From Gordonia polyisoprenivorans (lineage in GTDB: Bacteria > Actinomycetota > Actinomycetes > Mycobacteriales > Mycobacteriaceae): a stretch of 64,000 bases of DNA. Below are positions 25,322 to 34,658 of the stretch, in pieces; the stretch's first letter is position 1, and each line of letters opens with the position of its first letter. The stretch lies in contig NZ_CP072203.1 in NCBI RefSeq assembly GCF_017654315.1, positions 248,001 to 312,000 of the forward strand, read 5' to 3'. Position numbers and translations under genes: made by a program. The notes under the pieces were generated by a model. That model was given only the letters and a program-made list of their open reading frames with translations, was not told the DNA's origin and did not search any database.

Positions 25322-26561
25322 GTTGTGCCCTTTCGAGGAGTTCGCGCCACCATTGCAGGAGTTCGGCGCCGTTGGGGATCAGGAGGGGGTCGGTGACCGC
25401 CGGTGGACCCGACACCCCACCGGGACTCGTCCACGAGGACGTTCCGAGATCGTCGGGACGCGGCGCATTCACCGCGCCCCGCTGTTCGAGTCCGTTGCCG
25501 GGCGGGCAGTACCGGGTGAGGTTCGGGTCCGAGGGCGTGAGATCGCCGACGGTGCGCCGCGGTTCGTCGTAGAACATGCACACCGGCCCCTGGGTCCCGA
25601 TGAGCGCGAAGTCGCCGCGGCCGTTCTTGACGATGGATCGCAGGTCGATCAGACCCTGCGGGATCGTTTGCAGGCCGGTCTGCAGGGCCGCCGAACGGTT
25701 GCTGATGACCGGCTCCACGGTTGCCAGGTTGGCCAGTACCCCACCGAAGGTCCCGCGGTACTTGTCGAACAGTTGTTGTGCGTGGTTCAGCGCTGCCGGG
25801 GAGTGATCGAGCAGGTAGACGAACACCGGTTGTTCGGAGTCGAGTTGGTCGGTGAAGGAGGCCACCGAGCGCATCCCGGTCTCGAACGATGCGGTGTTGT
25901 CACTCATCGCGTGCAGGACGTTGAGCCAGTCACCGAAGAGCCCCTGCAGGATCGGTGCGTTGCGGCTGACGAGATCCGACAGTTGGAGTCCGTTGGACAC
26001 CAGGGTGTTCAACGAGTCGGGGTTCTCGCCGAAGGCCTGGTACATCTCGTTGCCGACGGTCGCGAGGTTGCCCGGGCCGATGCTCTCGAGCACCTTGGCG
26101 GCCTGCGCGATGATGGCATCCATCTGCATCGGCTGCTTGTCGGCGGGCGCGGCGATGGTGTCACCGCTGTGCAGATAGGGACCGTCGTCGGAGCTCGGGA
26201 TGATGTCGACGCTCTGGATGCCGGCCATCGTCGCCATGGTCACCTGCATGTACGCGTTCTTCGGGATGCGGGTGTTGCCGCGGACGACGAGTTCGACATT
26301 CGCGGCGTCTCCGGAGCCGTCGAGCGTGACCGCGTGCACGGTGCCGATGTCGACCCCGCGCAGGGTGACACCGGTCCCCGCGGTGAGGCCGAAGGCATTG
26401 TCCATCCGGGCGTGCAGGGTGAGCTTGTCGCCGAAGCCTTCCGGGCCGGCGACGAAGTTGATGCCGTAGGGGATGACGATCGCCGCGATGATCAGGAAGA
26501 TCGCGAACTGGATCGATCCGGTCGGCAGCTCATATCGCTTGCCGCGCAGGGTGAGTGCCAT
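25311..26561 (-). CDS. mceF: Mce family protein MceF
   Basis: This 416-residue protein has an N-terminal membrane anchor (TGSIQFAIFLIIAAIVIPYG) and an MlaD/Mce domain at about residues 45-120 (MDNAFGLTAGTGVTLRGVDI, IGTVHAV). A long helical region follows. The C-terminus contains paired cysteines (GPVCMFY, RYCPPGNG). Position as sixth mce gene identifies it as MceF. It should be part of a periplasmic hexameric tube moving lipid through the envelope to the YrbE permeases. There is a one-base gap to mceE. Confidence 0.92.
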   Translation of the reverse strand: MALTLRGKRYELPTGSIQFAIFLIIAAIVIPYGINFVAGPEGFGDKLTLHARMDNAFGLTAGTGVTLRGVDIGTVHAVTLDGSGDAANVELVVRGNTRIPKNAYMQVTMATMAGIQSVDIIPSSDDGPYLHSGDTIAAPADKQPMQMDAIIAQAAKVLESIGPGNLATVGNEMYQAFGENPDSLNTLVSNGLQLSDLVSRNAPILQGLFGDWLNVLHAMSDNTASFETGMRSVASFTDQLDSEQPVFVYLLDHSPAALNHAQQLFDKYRGTFGGVLANLATVEPVISNRSAALQTGLQTIPQGLIDLRSIVKNGRGDFALIGTQGPVCMFYDEPRRTVGDLTPSDPNLTRYCPPGNGLEQRGAVNAPRPDDLGTSSWTSPGGVSGPPAVTDPLLIPNGAELLQWWRELLERAQHGN

Positions 26562-26562
26562 G

Positions 26563-27675
26563 TCAGCGACCTCCGTTCGGTCGCGTCGGGCGGCCCGACC
26601 GGTGGGCGCCGGGGAGTCCGCCGGTGAGGGCGTCGGTGAGATCGCCGGGTGTCGGCAGAGGCTGTCCCGACAGCAGCATCCCGCCGGTGAGGATCTTGTC
26701 GATGCCGCCGGGGATGTCGAGGGCGCCGTCGAACACCAGGTAGTCGCCGCGGATCGACCGGGTGAAGTTGGCCATGAACTGATTCATGTGCGTCAGCGTC
26801 TGCCCCACGTTGTCGTTGAAGGTGCCCAGCGAACTCACCAGTGCGTTCGCGTCGGTCACCAGCGAATTCAATTGTGGTTGCCGGCCCCGGGTGATCGCGT
26901 CGGCGCTACGGGCCAGCGAGGTGGTCTGTGACATCAGGGTGGCCAGCTGATCACGTTGCGCGGCCAGCACATTGACCGCAGCAGGGGTCTGCGACAAGAA
27001 GTCCTCGACGAGATTCTGCTGTCCGGCGAGCGTGTCGGTGACGTCGGCGGCCGCCGACATCGCCGCGTTGAAATCGTCGGTGTAGCGCGATGATCGGGCG
27101 AGCAGGCGGTTCAGGGTGTCGATCAGCATTCCCACCTTGTCCGAGCGTTGGTCGAATGCCTCGTTCAGGCTCGCCATCACCGACTGCAATTGGCTCACAC
27201 CGCTGCCGGAGAGGACGTTGCCCAGGGCCGCGAGGGTCCCTTCCACCTGCGGACCGACGCTGGTGGCGTCGAGACCGATGCGGGCACCCCCGCCGAGATG
27301 GCCCTGCGGGTTCTGCGGTGGGGTCAGCCGGATGAACGGGGTGCCCAGCGCCGACGGGAGTTCCACCGAGGCACGAACATTGGCCGGGAGATCGGTGTGA
27401 TCGTCGAGGGACAGCGTCAGTTGTGCGTGCCCACCGCCGAGGGCGATGTCGGTGACCCGGCCGACGATCTGCTGACCGCTGCGCACGTCGGAGCCGTCGA
27501 CGACACCATCGGCGGTGCTCAGTTCGGCGGTCACGTCGAAGGTGCCGCGGGCACCGGCCAACGGCAGATCCTGCAGTCCCGTCGCGCACCCGCTCACACC
27601 GCAGGCCACTGTCAGCGCGGCCGCGGCACCGAGCGCCGGCCGCCGCCATCCACGGACACCTCGCATGGCTGCCAT
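26563..27675 (-). CDS. mceE: Mce family lipoprotein MceE (LprK type)
   Basis: This 370-residue Mce protein has a lipoprotein signal peptide (GWRRPALGAAAALTVACGVSGC) with lipobox VSGC near residue 27-30. The Mce domain follows (STADGVVDGSDVRSGQQIVG), then a long alpha-helical region. Lipidation of the fifth Mce protein is the rule in actinobacterial mce operons. ATG at 27675 shares its A with the mceD stop (TGATG), so translation is coupled. A longer in-frame reading into mceD has no support. Confidence 0.93.
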   Translation of the reverse strand: MAAMRGVRGWRRPALGAAAALTVACGVSGCATGLQDLPLAGARGTFDVTAELSTADGVVDGSDVRSGQQIVGRVTDIALGGGHAQLTLSLDDHTDLPANVRASVELPSALGTPFIRLTPPQNPQGHLGGGARIGLDATSVGPQVEGTLAALGNVLSGSGVSQLQSVMASLNEAFDQRSDKVGMLIDTLNRLLARSSRYTDDFNAAMSAAADVTDTLAGQQNLVEDFLSQTPAAVNVLAAQRDQLATLMSQTTSLARSADAITRGRQPQLNSLVTDANALVSSLGTFNDNVGQTLTHMNQFMANFTRSIRGDYLVFDGALDIPGGIDKILTGGMLLSGQPLPTPGDLTDALTGGLPGAHRSGRPTRPNGGR

Positions 27676-28823
27676 CAGCGGCCTCCCTGTGGGGGCAGGG
27701 CTCCACCGGAGATCGCCGAGACGATGCCCAGCGGGTCCGACGAGCTGATCGGGAACGAGATCGGATTGGTCAGTCCCGCACCGACACACAGCGGCATCGG
27801 GAATCGGTCGCACAGCGGTTTGAGGGTCTTGAACTGTGCCAGTGTCGTCGAGATGTTCAGCCGGATTCGCCCGCGATGGTCGGGGCCGATCGTGCTCGAC
27901 AGGTTCTGCATCATCAGTGGTGCGAGATCCATGAATTCGGCCAGTCCCGACTTGTTGGCGGCCAGGGTGTCGCCGAGCGCCTTGAGGTTTTCGGCGACCA
28001 CGCCGACATCGTTGCCGTGGGCCATGGCAAAGGCGTTGACCTGATCGAAGATCACCTTGAGATCGTTGATCGGGGTGGTGATGTCCTGGTTGGCCGAGGC
28101 CCACTGGTTGCTCAGCGCTCCCATCGAGTCGATGAGCCCGTCGAGGGAGACCTGTTTGGCCTGGAAGGTCTGCATGAGTTGGTTGAGTGAGTCGATGAGA
28201 TCCTGAATGTCGTCGGCGTGGGCGCCGACGATCCCGCTCGCCGATGCCAATTGGCTCATCGCCGTGTTGAATTCGGGCCCACCGCCATCCCAGGACTGCG
28301 CGGTGCGGGCCAGCAGGGTTCCCACATCCGCCGACTGCGGATCGGCCGACGGGCCGAGGATCTTGGTCAGCGTGCCGAGGCTGCCCATCAACTGGTCGAA
28401 ACTGATCGGCGAGTGCGTCCGCTGTTGGGGAATCGTGTCGCCGTCGGCGAATTCGGGTCCCTTGGTGTAGGCCGGTCCGAGTTCGAGGTGACGGTCACTG
28501 ATCACCGACGGGTTGAGCACATAGGCCTGCACGTCGGCGGGCAGCCGGACGTCCCCGGCGATGGTCATCTCCACGCGGACGTGATCGCCGCGCGGATCGA
28601 CGGCCGTGATCTGACCGACCGGCACCCCGAGGACCGTCACCTTGGAACCGGTGTACAGGCCGTTGACGAAAGCGAAATCGGCGTTGACGGTGGTGGTGTC
28701 GGGAGTACGGCCGAAGACGTACCACGTCCCGGCGACCAACGCGGCGATCACCAGCAGTGCGGCGAAGATCTTCCCGCCGTAACGTTTCCGGTGCCGGACC
28801 TCGCGAACCTGACGAAAAGTCAT
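27675..28823 (-). CDS. mceD: Mce family protein MceD
   Basis: This 382-residue protein has a basic N-terminus, one membrane helix (IFAALLVIAALVAGTWYVFG) and an Mce/MlaD domain (NADFAFVNGLYTGSKVTVLG, VPVGQITAVDPRGDHVRVEM). A helical C-terminal half of about 200 residues and a C-terminal Pro/Gly tail follow. ATG at 28823 overlaps the mceC stop by one base. It is a component of the envelope-spanning Mce lipid conduit. Confidence 0.92.
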   Translation of the reverse strand: MTFRQVREVRHRKRYGGKIFAALLVIAALVAGTWYVFGRTPDTTTVNADFAFVNGLYTGSKVTVLGVPVGQITAVDPRGDHVRVEMTIAGDVRLPADVQAYVLNPSVISDRHLELGPAYTKGPEFADGDTIPQQRTHSPISFDQLMGSLGTLTKILGPSADPQSADVGTLLARTAQSWDGGGPEFNTAMSQLASASGIVGAHADDIQDLIDSLNQLMQTFQAKQVSLDGLIDSMGALSNQWASANQDITTPINDLKVIFDQVNAFAMAHGNDVGVVAENLKALGDTLAANKSGLAEFMDLAPLMMQNLSSTIGPDHRGRIRLNISTTLAQFKTLKPLCDRFPMPLCVGAGLTNPISFPISSSDPLGIVSAISGGALPPQGGR

Positions 28824-29866
28824 CAGCGGCACCCCTGCATCACACCGAGCACACACAGCATGTTGTCGGGGATCACCGCCGACGGCGAGACGACGTCGGC
28901 CCAGTTGCCGTTGCCGGTGGCGTCGGTGACGGTGCGCATGGCCGGCGGCAGTTGTTGCAGGATCGCGTTGATGTGGTCCACATTGTCTTTCAGGGTCGTC
29001 GTCACCGATTCGATGTTGGTGGTCAATTGCCCCATCGGTACCTGCGGGAAGGTGGCCGCCATCTGCCCGAGCACGATGCGCAGGTTGTCGACGAGCCGGG
29101 TCAGCACCACACGCCGGACCACGAGGGCCTGCACGATCGCCTGCGCGCTCGACAGCGCGTCGGAGATCGAATCGGTCTGTGCCGCGGTGACGGTGGCCAG
29201 TCGTTTGGACAGCGACAGCAGCTGGTCGAGTTGGGAGCCGGTCCCGGTGATGACCGATGCGGCGCCGGCCGCCCCGCGCAGTGAGGCGTCGAGCGTCGTC
29301 GAATCCGGGATGATCGACTTCATCGTCGACATCATCGCCCGCAGCACGTCGGGGTCGATCTGTGCGGACGCGTTCACCGAGGCGGCCGAGATGTCGTCGA
29401 GACTGTACGGACTGTCGGTGCGGGACAACGGGATCGTGTTGTCGGGGCCCACCTGTCCGTGCCCACCGGGGACGATCTCCAGATAGCGCTTGCCGAGTAC
29501 GGTGCGCAACCGGACACCGGCGCGGGTCTGATCACCCAGCGGCTGACCGTTGTCGAGCCGAAAGCCCACGCGCACATGGTCACCGGCGAGGTCGATGCTC
29601 TCGATCCGCCCGGCCGGTACCCCGGAGACGAGAACGGGGTCGGCGGTCGTCAGACCGGAGGCATTGGCGAGGTCGGCGGCGTATGGCGAGGTCCGCAGCT
29701 CATAGCGCAGCTGCGGGACACCGATCGCCACGAGGACGAGGACGAGCAGGGTGATGATGCCCGCGGTACCGAGAACCGCAGGCGAGGCTCCTTGAGAACG
29801 CTTGTCGGACTTGAAGACGAACTCGAGGATGCCGACGAAGACATCGATCAATCTGACCAGGAACAT
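28823..29866 (-). CDS. mceC: Mce family protein MceC
   Basis: This 347-residue protein has a membrane anchor at about 33-50 (GTAGIITLLVLVLVAIGVPQ), an Mce domain (ANASGLTTADPVLVSGVPAG, RIESIDLAGDHVRVGF), the conserved RTVLGKRYLEIVPGG and a helical C-terminal half. It is shorter than typical MceC proteins, which often carry a long Pro-rich tail; that tail is missing here. It is spaced 6 nt from mceB and overlaps mceD by 1 nt. Confidence 0.92.
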   Translation of the reverse strand: MFLVRLIDVFVGILEFVFKSDKRSQGASPAVLGTAGIITLLVLVLVAIGVPQLRYELRTSPYAADLANASGLTTADPVLVSGVPAGRIESIDLAGDHVRVGFRLDNGQPLGDQTRAGVRLRTVLGKRYLEIVPGGHGQVGPDNTIPLSRTDSPYSLDDISAASVNASAQIDPDVLRAMMSTMKSIIPDSTTLDASLRGAAGAASVITGTGSQLDQLLSLSKRLATVTAAQTDSISDALSSAQAIVQALVVRRVVLTRLVDNLRIVLGQMAATFPQVPMGQLTTNIESVTTTLKDNVDHINAILQQLPPAMRTVTDATGNGNWADVVSPSAVIPDNMLCVLGVMQGCR

Positions 29867-29872
29867 TCGTGA

Positions 29873-30892
29873 TCACCTACACACCGAGGAATGTTGGGGC
29901 CCGAAGATGTTGGCCTCCAGATCGAAAGCCTTCAACGTGAAGTTGCACAGGTAGAGCATCATGAATCCGCCGTAGCGTCCGCTGGCGTTGATCTTCGCGG
30001 CCATCACCGGGAACTGCTCGAGGAACCGTGTGAACTGCTCGGTCTGCGGAATCCACGACGAGGTCACGTCGCGCAGCCCGGTCAGTGTCGACGCGAATTG
30101 TCCGTCGGCGGCGGTCATCATCTGCGCCAGGGACGACAATGCGCGATCGCCGCTGTCGAGCAGCGCGCCGAGTTGCCCGTTGTCGCCGATGATCGTCGAC
30201 GTCAACTGATTCAGGCCGGTGAACAGCTCGGTCATCTGCGGGCTGCGTTTCTCGACCGTCGTCATCAGCACGTTCATGTTGGTGACCAGCCGGGTGAAGA
30301 TGACACCGTTCTCCGACAGGTTCTGCCCCATGCTCGCGATCTGCCGCAACAGCAGTTCCACCGAACCGGCCCGACCCTCGAAGGTGTCGACGAAGCCGCG
30401 GGCGAGTTCGTTGACCTGCTGCGGTTGCAGCGCACTGAACAGCGGCTGGAACCCGTTCATCAGTGCGGTCAGGTTGATCGGCGGAGTCGTTGCGGCGAGC
30501 GGGATCTCGTTGCCGGTGCGGACCGGCTGATCGTCGCCGGCCGCGGTCAGCGCGATGTAGCGGGCGCCGAGCATGTCGCCGTAACGCACTGCGGCGTGGA
30601 CGCGTTCGGGGATGACCTTGTCCTTTTCGACCTGCACGGTCACCGACGCCTGCGCGGTCCCGTTCGCACCGGGCACCAGCGCGATCGAATCGACCCGACC
30701 GATTCGCACGCCGGCCATCTTGACCGGGTTGCCGGTGACGAGCCCTTCCGCGTCGGCGAAGTGGATGACGTAGTCGTCGGTCGGCCCACCCACCGGTACC
30801 CGCAATGTGTTGACGACGAGTACGGCGGCCACGATCCCGATGATCACGAACGAGACCGCCTTGATCAGGGTCCACGGGGACAGGGTGGTCAT
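29873..30892 (-). CDS. mceB: Mce family protein MceB
   Basis: This 339-residue protein has an N-terminal anchor (AVSFVIIGIVAAVLVVNTLR) and an Mce domain (FADAEGLVTGNPVKMAGVRI, GRVDSIALVPGANGTAQASV, YGDMLGARYIAL), then a helical region. The C-terminus contains two cysteines. It starts with an ATGA overlap with the end of mceA, so translation is coupled. It is the second Mce subunit of the lipid importer. Confidence 0.92.
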   Translation of the reverse strand: MTTLSPWTLIKAVSFVIIGIVAAVLVVNTLRVPVGGPTDDYVIHFADAEGLVTGNPVKMAGVRIGRVDSIALVPGANGTAQASVTVQVEKDKVIPERVHAAVRYGDMLGARYIALTAAGDDQPVRTGNEIPLAATTPPINLTALMNGFQPLFSALQPQQVNELARGFVDTFEGRAGSVELLLRQIASMGQNLSENGVIFTRLVTNMNVLMTTVEKRSPQMTELFTGLNQLTSTIIGDNGQLGALLDSGDRALSSLAQMMTAADGQFASTLTGLRDVTSSWIPQTEQFTRFLEQFPVMAAKINASGRYGGFMMLYLCNFTLKAFDLEANIFGPQHSSVCR

Positions 30893-32220
30893 GACGGGCT
30901 CACCTGCGCTCCGCGGACCATCGGCCCGAGCATGACCACGGTGGCCGGATTCGGCTGTCCCCCGGCCTCATCGGCCGACGACCCGACGCCCACCATGCCT
31001 TCGAGCCGGCGCAGGGCGGGGCGTTCGCCGGTGCCGTCGATGGTCACGTCTCCGGAGAACGCCGACGGTGTGGCGGTCGGGGCGGTCGGGGTGCGTACCG
31101 GCGGGTTGAGCACGGTGCCGTTCGGCTGGCCGGGCGCGCGCACCGGGCCGACGCCGATCTCGGCCCCTGTTCCGGTGCACTGTGATCCGCGCACGGTGCC
31201 GTAGGTCGGGCAGTCCGCCGCGGTGTAGGGCATCGGTTGAGAGAAGGTGGGCACGGCGGTGATGTTGAACTTTCCGGTGGAGAACACCTGCGCTCCGGCG
31301 ATGGCGAACTTGTCGGCCTCCGACAGGGTGCGAGAGAGTCCGTTCGGGTTGTCGGCGACGGTGGACAGGATCGTCGACGTCGAGGTCAGCACGGTGATCA
31401 GGTTCTGGCGTTGTGCGGCGACGAACGGACCCGCCGTTCCCAGATAGCCTGCGGCCGAGGCGAAGAACGACGCCAGGCTCTGTGAGTGCTCGAGGATGCC
31501 CTCGGAGATGTGGGTGACCGAGGCGAGGGTTTCGGTGATCGCCGGGGTGGCGCGCTTGAGGGATTCGACGACGCGCCGGAATTGCGGTGTGGCGTCGATG
31601 AACTCATCGACCGCCGATTCGAGTTGCTGCGACGCGCTGGCCCACTGGTCGATCATCAAACCCAGATCGGCGCCGCGACCCCCGATGGCCTTGTTCACCG
31701 CCGCCAGGGCCACGGTCATCTTCTCCGGTTGCACCTCGGCGATGAGGTCGCTCATCTTGGTAAAGATGTCGTAGAGGTTGATCGCGTCGGGACCCGAATC
31801 GACGGTGATCTCATCGCCGTCGGACAGCGAGTGCGCGCTGTGCTCGAGTTGCGGGGCGGGGACAAGCTGAACGTAGATGTCGCCGAAGAACGTTCGCGGC
31901 AGCACGCGCATCATCACGTTCGACGGGATCGACCCGATCACCGAGTCCTCGATCGTCAGGTTCACCTCGGAGGACTGGGTGCCGGCGTCGATCGAGGAGA
32001 TCTCGCCGACCTTGACGCCGTGATAGCGCACCGGCGCACCGGTGGTGATCAACCCGGCCTGCACCGGTACCTGGGCGTGGATGACGGGGTCCGAGTTGGT
32101 CAGATGCGTACTGCGGGCGACCATCCAGAATGCGAAGGCGCCGACCAGGATCATCGCGATGACCGCACGCACGATGTATCCGCCGCGTGACACCGGATTG
32201 CCCGGCAGCATGACCGTCAC
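30889..32220 (-). CDS. mceA: Mce family protein MceA
   Basis: This 443-residue protein is the first Mce subunit. It has a membrane anchor (IVRAVIAMILVGAFAFWMVA), an Mce domain (AQVPVQAGLITTGAPVRYHG, VKVGEISSIDAGTQSSEVNL, LPRTFFGDIYVQLVP), a helical stretch and a Pro/Thr-rich C-terminus (PPVRTPTAPTATPSAFSGDV) with two cysteines upstream. It follows yrbEB after one base. Family role: lipid or sterol binding in the cell envelope; the substrate is not readable from sequence. Confidence 0.92.
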   Translation of the reverse strand: MTVMLPGNPVSRGGYIVRAVIAMILVGAFAFWMVARSTHLTNSDPVIHAQVPVQAGLITTGAPVRYHGVKVGEISSIDAGTQSSEVNLTIEDSVIGSIPSNVMMRVLPRTFFGDIYVQLVPAPQLEHSAHSLSDGDEITVDSGPDAINLYDIFTKMSDLIAEVQPEKMTVALAAVNKAIGGRGADLGLMIDQWASASQQLESAVDEFIDATPQFRRVVESLKRATPAITETLASVTHISEGILEHSQSLASFFASAAGYLGTAGPFVAAQRQNLITVLTSTSTILSTVADNPNGLSRTLSEADKFAIAGAQVFSTGKFNITAVPTFSQPMPYTAADCPTYGTVRGSQCTGTGAEIGVGPVRAPGQPNGTVLNPPVRTPTAPTATPSAFSGDVTIDGTGERPALRRLEGMVGVGSSADEAGGQPNPATVVMLGPMVRGAQVSPS

Positions 32221-32221
32221 G

Positions 32222-33082
32222 TCAGATCCCCATTCCCGGGATCTGGGGCACCAGCCCCCACAGCCCGAATGTGAAGATGACGTCGAAGATACCGATGGCC
32301 AGGATCGAGGTTCGCAGAGCGCGTCCGGCCGCCTGCCCGACGCCTTCGGGACCGCCGCTGGCGAAATATCCGTAGGAACAGTGCACCAACGTGACGATCG
32401 CGGCGAAGACCACCGCCTTGATCGCCGAGTAGAGCAGGTCGGCGGGCGTCAGTGCCAGGTGGAAGAAGTATTCGTAGGTGCCCGACGATTCGCCGTTGCA
32501 CCAGACCACCACCAGTCGGGTCGCGATGTAGCTGGCGAGCAGACCGATCATGTAGATCGGCAGGATGCAGACCATCGCCGCGATCATGCGGGTGGTCGCG
32601 AGGAACGGGATCGAGCGGATCGCCATCACGTCGAGCGCGGCGATCTCGTCGGAGATCCGCATGGCACCGACCTGCGCGGTGAAGCCGGTGCCGACCTTGG
32701 CCGCGAGCGCGATGGCGACGACGACCGGTGCGAGTTCACGGGTGTTGGCGATCGCCGAGAGCATGCCCGACAAGGTGGTCATACCGACGAGTTGCAGTCC
32801 GCGATAGGTTTCGACGCCCAGCATCATGGCCGCGGCCAGCGACATCGCCAGGACGATGCCCATCGTCCCACCGCCGGACAGCAGCGACTTGCCACCGAAG
32901 GTCACCTCGGCGATCTGGTTCAGCACGTGCTTGCGGTAGTGCACGAGTGTGTAGGGCACCGCGGCGATCGCGCGCAGGATGAAGGTGACGTACTCACCGA
33001 GCCGGACGAAGCCGTCGACGAATGCGGAGAGCCGGCGCGTCGAGCGCACCCGGATGCGATAACCGATGTCTGCGCTGACCAT
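32222..33082 (-). CDS. yrbEB: YrbE/MlaE family permease, YrbEB
   Basis: This 286-residue permease of the MlaE family has about five to six membrane helices. Conserved regions are FGGKSLLSGGGTMGIVLAMS, TRELAPVVVAIALAAKVGTG and AQVGAMRISDEIAALDVMAI, the EQ-loop-like segment that contacts the ATPase (MceG/Mkl). No ATPase gene lies in the window, and in mycolate bacteria it is usually encoded elsewhere. The gene is directly adjacent to yrbEA (start 33082, previous stop 33083). Confidence 0.92.
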   Translation of the reverse strand: MVSADIGYRIRVRSTRRLSAFVDGFVRLGEYVTFILRAIAAVPYTLVHYRKHVLNQIAEVTFGGKSLLSGGGTMGIVLAMSLAAAMMLGVETYRGLQLVGMTTLSGMLSAIANTRELAPVVVAIALAAKVGTGFTAQVGAMRISDEIAALDVMAIRSIPFLATTRMIAAMVCILPIYMIGLLASYIATRLVVVWCNGESSGTYEYFFHLALTPADLLYSAIKAVVFAAIVTLVHCSYGYFASGGPEGVGQAAGRALRTSILAIGIFDVIFTFGLWGLVPQIPGMGI

Positions 33083-33892
33083 CTAATACGACCCCACTGC
33101 CGGCACCATCACCGAATAAAGCTGTGACAAAACGGTGTTGAAGATGAACACCAGAGCGAAGGCGATCACCACCGCCTCGTTGACGGCATCGGCGACTCCC
33201 CGTGGACCGCCGCGAGCATGTAACCCCTTGAAGCAGGCCACGATCGTCGACAACAACGCGAACACCGCCGCCTTGACCAAGGCCATCACGAAGTCCGAGG
33301 TGCGGCCGTACTGGCTGAACGTCGCCATGAACGCGCCGGCCGGAAGATGTTGCACGTAGACGTGATAGAGGTAGCAGGCACCGACACCGGTCACGGTGAT
33401 CAGCGAGCACAGCACCAGCGACACGATGATCCCGGCGGCGATGCGCGGGGCCACGAGCCGCTCGATCACGTTGAGGCCCATCACCTCCATCGCATCGACC
33501 TCTTCGCGGATCTTGCGGGAACCCAGGTCGGTGCAGATCGCGGAGCCCGCGACACCGGCCATCATCAGCGCACTGACGAGGGCCGAGGCCTGTCCGACGA
33601 TGATGAAGGCGACGACGGCGCCCGAATAGCCGCCGGCGCCGATGCGGCCGGCGAGTTCGCCGACCGACACCGCGATGAACACGCCGACCGGGATCATCAG
33701 CAGCAACGACGGCCCGGTACTGACCCGGCCGATGAAGACCGTCTGATTCACCGTTTCGGTGATCGAGAGACGGAACCGGAAGATGGCGACCACGAGCGAA
33801 CCGATCGCTTGTAGCGCAAAGCCCAATGTGTGTCCGGCCTCATTGGCCAGATCACGTAGCGGCCCCTTGGATGCGGGCAGCTCGAACGCCAT
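33083..33892 (-). CDS. yrbEA: YrbE/MlaE family permease, YrbEA
   Basis: This 269-residue permease is the first gene of the mce operon. It shares the MlaE fold: FIGRVSTGPSLLLMIPVGVF, SALVSALMMAGVAGSAICTD and LGSRKIREEVDAMEVMGLNV (the ATPase-contact helix). ATG at 33892 yields MAFELPASKGPLRDLANEAG. The 12 upstream in-frame codons are not conserved. With YrbEB it forms the inner-membrane permease of the importer. Confidence 0.92.
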   Translation of the reverse strand: MAFELPASKGPLRDLANEAGHTLGFALQAIGSLVVAIFRFRLSITETVNQTVFIGRVSTGPSLLLMIPVGVFIAVSVGELAGRIGAGGYSGAVVAFIIVGQASALVSALMMAGVAGSAICTDLGSRKIREEVDAMEVMGLNVIERLVAPRIAAGIIVSLVLCSLITVTGVGACYLYHVYVQHLPAGAFMATFSQYGRTSDFVMALVKAAVFALLSTIVACFKGLHARGGPRGVADAVNEAVVIAFALVFIFNTVLSQLYSVMVPAVGSY

Positions 33893-33929
33893 ACGACCCC
33901 CAGGTGTGGCATGTGATCGAGATCTCAAC

Positions 33930-33941
33930 TGTCGATCGACA
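33930..33941. promoter_or_regulatory. 12-bp perfect palindrome upstream of the mce operon
   Basis: TGTCGATCGACA is a perfect palindrome 38 bp upstream of the yrbEA start, within the divergent region shared with the secreted-protein gene at 34007. It is a possible operator for the FadR-type regulator at 22688. An AT-rich tract (TACTTAATATATGAAATG, 33950-33967) beside it is the likely promoter zone. GATC-centred palindromes arise easily by chance, so this is tentative. Confidence 0.4.
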
Positions 33942-34006
33942 CGCTAACATACTTAATATATGAAATGTGAAACACGAAGATTCTGCGTCGAATGGAGCTC
34001 ACCGAC

Positions 34007-34411
34007 ATGAGACCGATGTCTGTCCGAATCGCCGTGACCACGGCGTTTGTTGCCATCACCGCTGCCATGGCCGGTGTTATGGGTGTCGGACCGGCGTCCG
34101 CCGCGGCGGTCCCCACCCTCGCGGTCACCGCCGCGGGCACCGCCGATTGGACGATCACCTATGACACCGGAACCGGCCCGCACACCGATGGCCGATGCAC
34201 CGTCGTCGTCGATTCGCGCACCCTCGTGCGAGACGGCACCGAACGCACGCTGACCCTGCCGGGCTCCGCAGTCCGCCCCGGCCGGCATCCGGTCCGCGTG
34301 CGATGCGGCGCCGCCACCAGCCCGACACTGTGGATCTATGCGCCCCGCGGCCAGATCAACGACATCGGCACCTGGGCCTCCAACACCACCGCCGGGGTGC
34401 TCGGGATCTGA
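34007..34411 (+). CDS. small secreted protein of unknown function
   Basis: This 134-residue protein has a clear signal peptide (MRPMSVRIAVTTAFVAITAA, cleavage after GPASA near residue 30). A beta-rich domain of about 100 residues follows, with two cysteines (GRCTVVVDSRTLVRDG and VRVRCGAATSPTLW) likely forming a disulfide. ATG at 34007 has GGAG 9 nt upstream; ATG at 33992 is in frame and possible. It is divergent from the mce operon. No family is recognised. Confidence 0.7.
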   Translation: MRPMSVRIAVTTAFVAITAAMAGVMGVGPASAAAVPTLAVTAAGTADWTITYDTGTGPHTDGRCTVVVDSRTLVRDGTERTLTLPGSAVRPGRHPVRVRCGAATSPTLWIYAPRGQINDIGTWASNTTAGVLGI

Positions 34412-34460
34412 ACGTCTCCCGTGGGCCGATGGTCGTGTCGAACCAGCCTCGGCTGACGGC

Positions 34461-34625
34461 GGTCTCGAGGGTCGGCGCCAGGGGCGCCTCCCACCTCGAC
34501 CATCGGGTGGGGCCTTTCATCGGTGGTCGAGGTGACCGATACGGCACCGGCGGCAACTCTTCTGATCGATGGTCGAGGTGCGAGGCGCGTGCGCCGAGCC
34601 TCGAGACCCCCTGCCACGGCGCTGG
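34461..34625. repeat. REP-like palindromes, inverted pair
   Basis: A reversed copy (GGTCTCGAGGGTCGGCGCC...CACCTCGACCATCG, 34461-34505) and a forward copy (CGATGGTCGAGGTGCGAGGC...CCTCGAGACC, 34567-34608) face each other. A partial right arm GGTGGTCGAGGTGACC lies between them (about 34522-34535). The tail GGCGCTGGTTTCACCACC after the forward copy is shared with the copy at 63240. The pair fills the gap between the secreted-protein gene and the kinase. Confidence 0.85.
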
Positions 34626-34658
34626 TTTCACCACCACCTCACCAGCATAATCGGCACG

